Below are positions 60,764 to 64,000 of a stretch of DNA of 64,000 bases, piece by piece. Location of the stretch: contig OW818679.1 of NCBI GenBank assembly GCA_942493145.1, positions 3,286,001 to 3,350,000 on the forward strand, written 5' to 3'. Source of the DNA: ENR-C20 sp942493145 (GTDB taxonomy: Bacteria > Bacillota > Clostridia > Acetivibrionales > DTU013). The notes under the pieces are model-generated. The model was not told the DNA's origin, did no database searches, and saw only the letters and a list, made by a program, of their open reading frames with translations. Position 1 is the first letter of the stretch. The number at the start of each line of letters is the position of its first letter. A program made the position numbers and the translations under genes.

Positions 60764-62965
60764 CTACAGTGTTTCTGGCGGAAAGCCTATAACTTTGTCA
60801 ATAAACACCTTTGCAATATTAGTATCAAACTGTGTGCCAGAACATCTTCTAATGTCCTCAACAGCTGCTTCAACGCTTAATGCATTACCATAGGTCCTGT
60901 CACTTGTCATGGCATCGAAAGCATCAGCAACTGCTATAATCCTTGCCTCCAGCAAAATTTCTTCTCCTTTGAGGCCTCTCGGATATCCTTTTCCATCCCA
61001 TCTTTCATGATGCTCAAGAACATAGTCAGCCATTTCTGAAAACTCATTTACTGAACTCAGTATTCGATACCCAATTTCAGGATGTCTCTTAATTTGAACC
61101 CAGTCATCATCACTTAATTTTTGGGATTTGTTAAGAATCGCATCATCAATTCCAATTTTCCCTATATCATGCATGAGTCCGGCAGTTTTCAGGCCATTAA
61201 TTACATCTGTTTCCAGGTTCAGCTCAATAGCAATATTCTTACATATTTCCCCGACTCTTATAGAGTGCGTCTGCTCCCCTCTGTTCTTTTCATAAAGGGA
61301 ATTCAAAGCAAGATGTATTGTCTTATTCTTCACACTTAAGCTTTCCGAAAGTTTGTGCCTGTACATATGATCTTCAGTATTTTTAAATACATCGTGAATG
61401 CTTTCTTCCTCGCAATTCTTTGTTTCATTACCAAAGGAAATAGAAATATCAATGGATCCTACTTTTTCTTTTAATAACAACCCTTTGATACGTTTCATGA
61501 TTTTCTCCGCTTCAAAAGCATCTGTTTCTGGTAGTATCATGACAAATTCATCGCCTCCGAGTCTGGCAATAATGTCATCAGCCCTACATACCTTTTTGAT
61601 CACTTCTGCTACTTTTTTAAGAAGCTCATCCCCCATGGTATGTCCAAAGGAATCATTGATAAGTTTCAATCCGTTTACATCCCCCATAACTATGGTCAAA
61701 GGGAGATTCCTTTTAGTGTCAAGTCTCTTTAGCTCTTCTTCATAAAATCTGCGATTATACAATCCGGTAAGTTGGTCATGATAGCTTAAATACTCAACCT
61801 CTTCCTGTTTTTGTTTTTTAGCAGAATAATCTCTAAAAACCAACACCACGCCATTAATTTCTCCATTTTCTTCAACTATGGGGGCGGCACTATCCTCTAT
61901 AGGCCGTTCACTGCAATCCTTTGATATTAGAATTACATTACTGCCCAATTCAATTTCCCTACCGGTTTCCATAACTTTTTTTATAATATCTTCGCTCTTT
62001 TCTCTTGTAACCACATCAATTATATTAAATACTTCTTTAGCCGATTTTCCTTTTGCATCTGCCTGTGTCCAGCCGGTTAAGAATTCCGCCACCCTGTTTA
62101 AAAACACTACACGGCCCATATTATCACAGGAAATCACTCCATCGCCTACAGATATAAGCGTTGTTTCCAAAAGCTTCTTCTCTTGTGCCAGAGCTTTTTC
62201 CGCCCTCTTGCGGTCAGTAATTTCCCGAATATTGCACTGGATAACCTTTTGTTGATCTACCAGATATACATTGCTGACAAACTCAACATCAATCAGTCGA
62301 CCATCAGCCGTTTGAAGCGGCAAATCCTCATAACGGATATAATCATTTCGTTGTAAATCTAGGAAATTATCTATATTCGCTATAATATCTTTGAATAATC
62401 CAATATCCCAGATAGATTTTTCAATGAATTGTTCCTCTGAGTAGCCTAACATCTTAATCAAAAAAGGATTCACATTCATAATCTTTCCTGTTTCTGCATC
62501 CAGGATAAGAATTCCATCCTTGGCAGTTTCAAAAAGTCGTCTATATCGGAGTTCAGACACAATTAATGCTTTCTCTGCCTGCTTCATCTCGGTGATATCT
62601 CTGGCTATGCCCTCATAGCCAATGACTTTACCGTCTTTATTCCATACAGGTTCAGCATTTGAAGTATGCCAGCGCCATGACCCATCACTGTGTTGTACTC
62701 GGTATTCGGCATCAACTGTCCGCTGTCCCGATTCAGCCACATCATTCATTAAGTCCATGCATTTTGTAATATCATCAGGATGGACAAATTTCTGGAAGGG
62801 CTGTCCAACTACTTGATTCACATGGTGCCCAAGCAGCAATGTCCATGCTGGAGAAACAAAGTTGAATATCCTATCAGAGTTGAGCGAATAAATAATGCCG
62901 CCACTGTTCGTTATCAACCTGCTGTATCTTTCTTCACTACCCGTCGCTTCTTTCTCCTCAGACAT
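60764..62965 (-). CDS. PAS-PAS-PAS-GGDEF-HD-GYP cyclic-di-GMP signalling protein
   Basis: 733 residues without a signal peptide or TM segments, so cytoplasmic. Three PAS domains span about 10-130, 135-260 and 265-390. The GGDEF domain (about 395-555) keeps the active-site motif ARLGGDEFVMIL with LTGLYNRRFY and IVMGDVNGLKLINDSFGH. The HD-GYP domain (about 560-733) has LMHDIGKIGI and HHERWDGKGYPRGL. Both the synthetic and the degrading motif are intact, so it may be bifunctional. GGAGGGGG precedes the ATG. No other c-di-GMP gene is in the window. Confidence 0.92.
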   Translation of the reverse strand: MSEEKEATGSEERYSRLITNSGGIIYSLNSDRIFNFVSPAWTLLLGHHVNQVVGQPFQKFVHPDDITKCMDLMNDVAESGQRTVDAEYRVQHSDGSWRWHTSNAEPVWNKDGKVIGYEGIARDITEMKQAEKALIVSELRYRRLFETAKDGILILDAETGKIMNVNPFLIKMLGYSEEQFIEKSIWDIGLFKDIIANIDNFLDLQRNDYIRYEDLPLQTADGRLIDVEFVSNVYLVDQQKVIQCNIREITDRKRAEKALAQEKKLLETTLISVGDGVISCDNMGRVVFLNRVAEFLTGWTQADAKGKSAKEVFNIIDVVTREKSEDIIKKVMETGREIELGSNVILISKDCSERPIEDSAAPIVEENGEINGVVLVFRDYSAKKQKQEEVEYLSYHDQLTGLYNRRFYEEELKRLDTKRNLPLTIVMGDVNGLKLINDSFGHTMGDELLKKVAEVIKKVCRADDIIARLGGDEFVMILPETDAFEAEKIMKRIKGLLLKEKVGSIDISISFGNETKNCEEESIHDVFKNTEDHMYRHKLSESLSVKNKTIHLALNSLYEKNRGEQTHSIRVGEICKNIAIELNLETDVINGLKTAGLMHDIGKIGIDDAILNKSQKLSDDDWVQIKRHPEIGYRILSSVNEFSEMADYVLEHHERWDGKGYPRGLKGEEILLEARIIAVADAFDAMTSDRTYGNALSVEAAVEDIRRCSGTQFDTNIAKVFIDKVIGFPPETL

Positions 62966-63046
62966 GAATTATACCCCCTCCTCAATTTCTACTTCTCCCT
63001 TGGTAAAGCATAAATTGCTCCAAGCAAAAAATACGAAAATTATCAA

Positions 63047-63367
63047 TTAGGTTTGCATCCAATCTACTAATTTCAACTGTATTTCTTTATCAATCAGGTT
63101 TTTATCCGAATAATTCCAACATATAGCACCAGTTGCAATTACAGCAATCGATAGGAGTATGATACATATTAAATTAAATCCCTTTCCTCTTTTTTTCTTG
63201 ATTGATTCAAAACATGCCTGGGAGTTTTCTCCCCTCCTTTTTTCAATCGCTGATATTTGTGGAGTCTCATCTGGCATCATTTTATGAAAATATTCCACCT
63301 TACTACCGCAGTTGTCACAAATTCTATCAAATAACTCCAGATTCATTCTGCAGTTCTCGCAAATCAT
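63047..63367 (-). CDS. Zinc-ribbon protein with one TM segment
   Basis: 106 residues. The N-terminal ICENCRMNLELFDRICDNCGSKVE gives two CxxC knuckles of a zinc ribbon. One TM segment (LICIILLSIAVIATGAICW) lies near residue 74. AAAGGAGG precedes the ATG. The function is unknown; it lies between the c-di-GMP gene and the PBP gene. Confidence 0.72.
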   Translation of the reverse strand: MICENCRMNLELFDRICDNCGSKVEYFHKMMPDETPQISAIEKRRGENSQACFESIKKKRGKGFNLICIILLSIAVIATGAICWNYSDKNLIDKEIQLKLVDWMQT

Positions 63368-63389
63368 ATATACCTCCTTTTACTCCTAA

Positions 63390-63405
63390 ACACCTTGTGT
63401 AAGGT
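63390..63405 (-). terminator. Weak hairpin after the penicillin-binding protein gene
   Basis: CACCTT-GTGT-AAGGTG just beyond the stop of the PBP, followed on the minus strand by TTTAGG. It is short and may not terminate well. Confidence 0.35.
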
Positions 63406-63457
63406 GACTATATTATATGAGAATACCATTAGCTTTTTTTCTTCCATCGCATGCTTT

Positions 63458-64000
63458 TTAGTTTGCCTCAGGTTTCGGTATCGCTTCTGGTTTCGGTGTT
63501 TCGTCTGGTTTCGGGGTTTCCACTGGTGTCGGGGTTTCTTCTGGTGTCGGGGTTTCCTCTGGTGCTCCATGAATATTGCAGTATTCACCTCCACCTGCAG
63601 CAAGCTCGTAAGCGACATCCTTTGGAGCCTTCTCACCTGGTATTAAAGGAATGTATAGTACCTGTCGTTGAATAAATACCTTCTCCAATACTTTGTCAAT
63701 CGGGCAATACAGTCCTGCCAACAGGTGTACCTTATATCCAAATAAGTTGTATTGGCTTTCAGTACATACCTTGGCTTGGACATGTACATTACATAAATCA
63801 TCACCTTTAGGTTCTGTACCTTTAATAAAATATTCAACTCTGGTCGCATTGCCTCTTGGATCTTTAGCACAGAGTGAGGTTGCTTTTTTACCTGAGTAAA
63901 TGCATATTGTCTTCTTTACCAGACCTGAACCTGCAGGGAAGTCTTTTGGCTTAAGGTTCTTGTGAACATTAGCCATGACAGCCGCCCAAATCTTCAATGC
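63458..64000 (-). CDS. Class A penicillin-binding protein, C-terminal fragment (runs off the window)
   Basis: The last 180 codons of a frame that is open to the window edge; the upstream ATG-like codons are internal. IWAAVMANVHKNLKPKDFP and the following VKKTICIYSGKKATSLC match the end of the transpeptidase domain of PBP1A-type enzymes. The C-terminal extension has Cys residues (LCAKDP, LCNVH, KVC, YCPID, EYCNIH) and a Glu/Thr/Pro-rich tail of short repeats (ETPTPEETPTPVETPKPDE). The enzyme would polymerise and cross-link peptidoglycan. The catalytic Ser lies outside the window. Confidence 0.82.
   Translation of the reverse strand, partial: ALKIWAAVMANVHKNLKPKDFPAGSGLVKKTICIYSGKKATSLCAKDPRGNATRVEYFIKGTEPKGDDLCNVHVQAKVCTESQYNLFGYKVHLLAGLYCPIDKVLEKVFIQRQVLYIPLIPGEKAPKDVAYELAAGGGEYCNIHGAPEETPTPEETPTPVETPKPDETPKPEAIPKPEAN

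Noticed and set aside
1..64000. tRNA, rRNA, prophage or intact insertion sequence
   Set aside because: None was recognised on reading both strands; a covariance-model or transposase search could still find short or degraded ones.

Overview
The window comes from the chromosome of an anaerobic, probably spore-forming Firmicute of the class Clostridia. The signs are a GerMN/Gmad2 germination-type lipoprotein, a four-subunit pyruvate:ferredoxin oxidoreductase, a tungsten/molybdenum aldehyde:ferredoxin oxidoreductase, many Fe-S flavoenzymes, S-layer homology proteins, strong Shine-Dalgarno sequences, frequent GTG/TTG starts and Gram-positive sigma-A promoters. The species cannot be named from this sequence. 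No rRNA, tRNA, CRISPR array, prophage or complete transposase was seen. Most genes lie on the minus strand. Family names rest on reading protein motifs; no database search was run.

Layout. 1-0.8 kb: start of a DEAD-box RNA helicase behind a TPR gene with a structured leader. 1-4 kb: a TetR repressor and a QacA-like 14-TM exporter with matching palindromic operators. 4-7.7 kb: an Fe-S/FAD reductase under a promoter with two operators, then an orphan solute-binding lipoprotein. 7.9-11.7 kb: iron alcohol dehydrogenase, four-cluster ferredoxin, AOR and a MoaD-like sulfur carrier. 11.8-14.5 kb: TldE/TldD. 14.6-20.5 kb: a VCBS-like protein, cysteine synthase, the porCDAB operon and a NYN-LOTUS protein. 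20.6-27.1 kb: a long perfect hairpin, a modular S-layer protein, DUF2442 and a MalT-like regulator. 27.1-34.6 kb: ArsC-like, ABC-F, GerMN lipoprotein, Cys-rich DUF3795-like protein, beta-propeller lipoprotein, MerR regulator and a duplicated secreted protein. 34.8-36.2 kb: PadR with a HAAS membrane partner. 36.3-41.2 kb: envelope glycosylation genes. 41.3-46 kb: CDF transporter, Smr-like, pirin, HD hydrolase, DUF4003 and a small membrane protein. 46-50 kb: an Old-Yellow-Enzyme reductase with a ThDP decarboxylase/synthase-like enzyme. 50-64 kb: DUF362 ferredoxin, exonuclease, flavodoxin-like reductase, monoamine oxidase, SLH protein, CvfB-like and YwbE RNA-binding proteins, UshA-like nucleotidase with LysM, a PAS-GGDEF-HD-GYP protein, and the C-terminus of a class A penicillin-binding protein.

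How the parts may work together (inference). The por operon makes reduced ferredoxin. AOR with its polyferredoxin could use it to reduce carboxylic acids to aldehydes, which the iron alcohol dehydrogenase would convert to alcohols. The MoaD-like protein may serve the pyranopterin cofactor. Several transcription units have readable sigma-A promoters overlapped by palindromes. Three dispersed GGGACGG sequences look like a repeat family. Reading promoters and Shine-Dalgarno sites moves several starts downstream of the longest open frame, notably tetR, tldD, the OYE reductase and aor.
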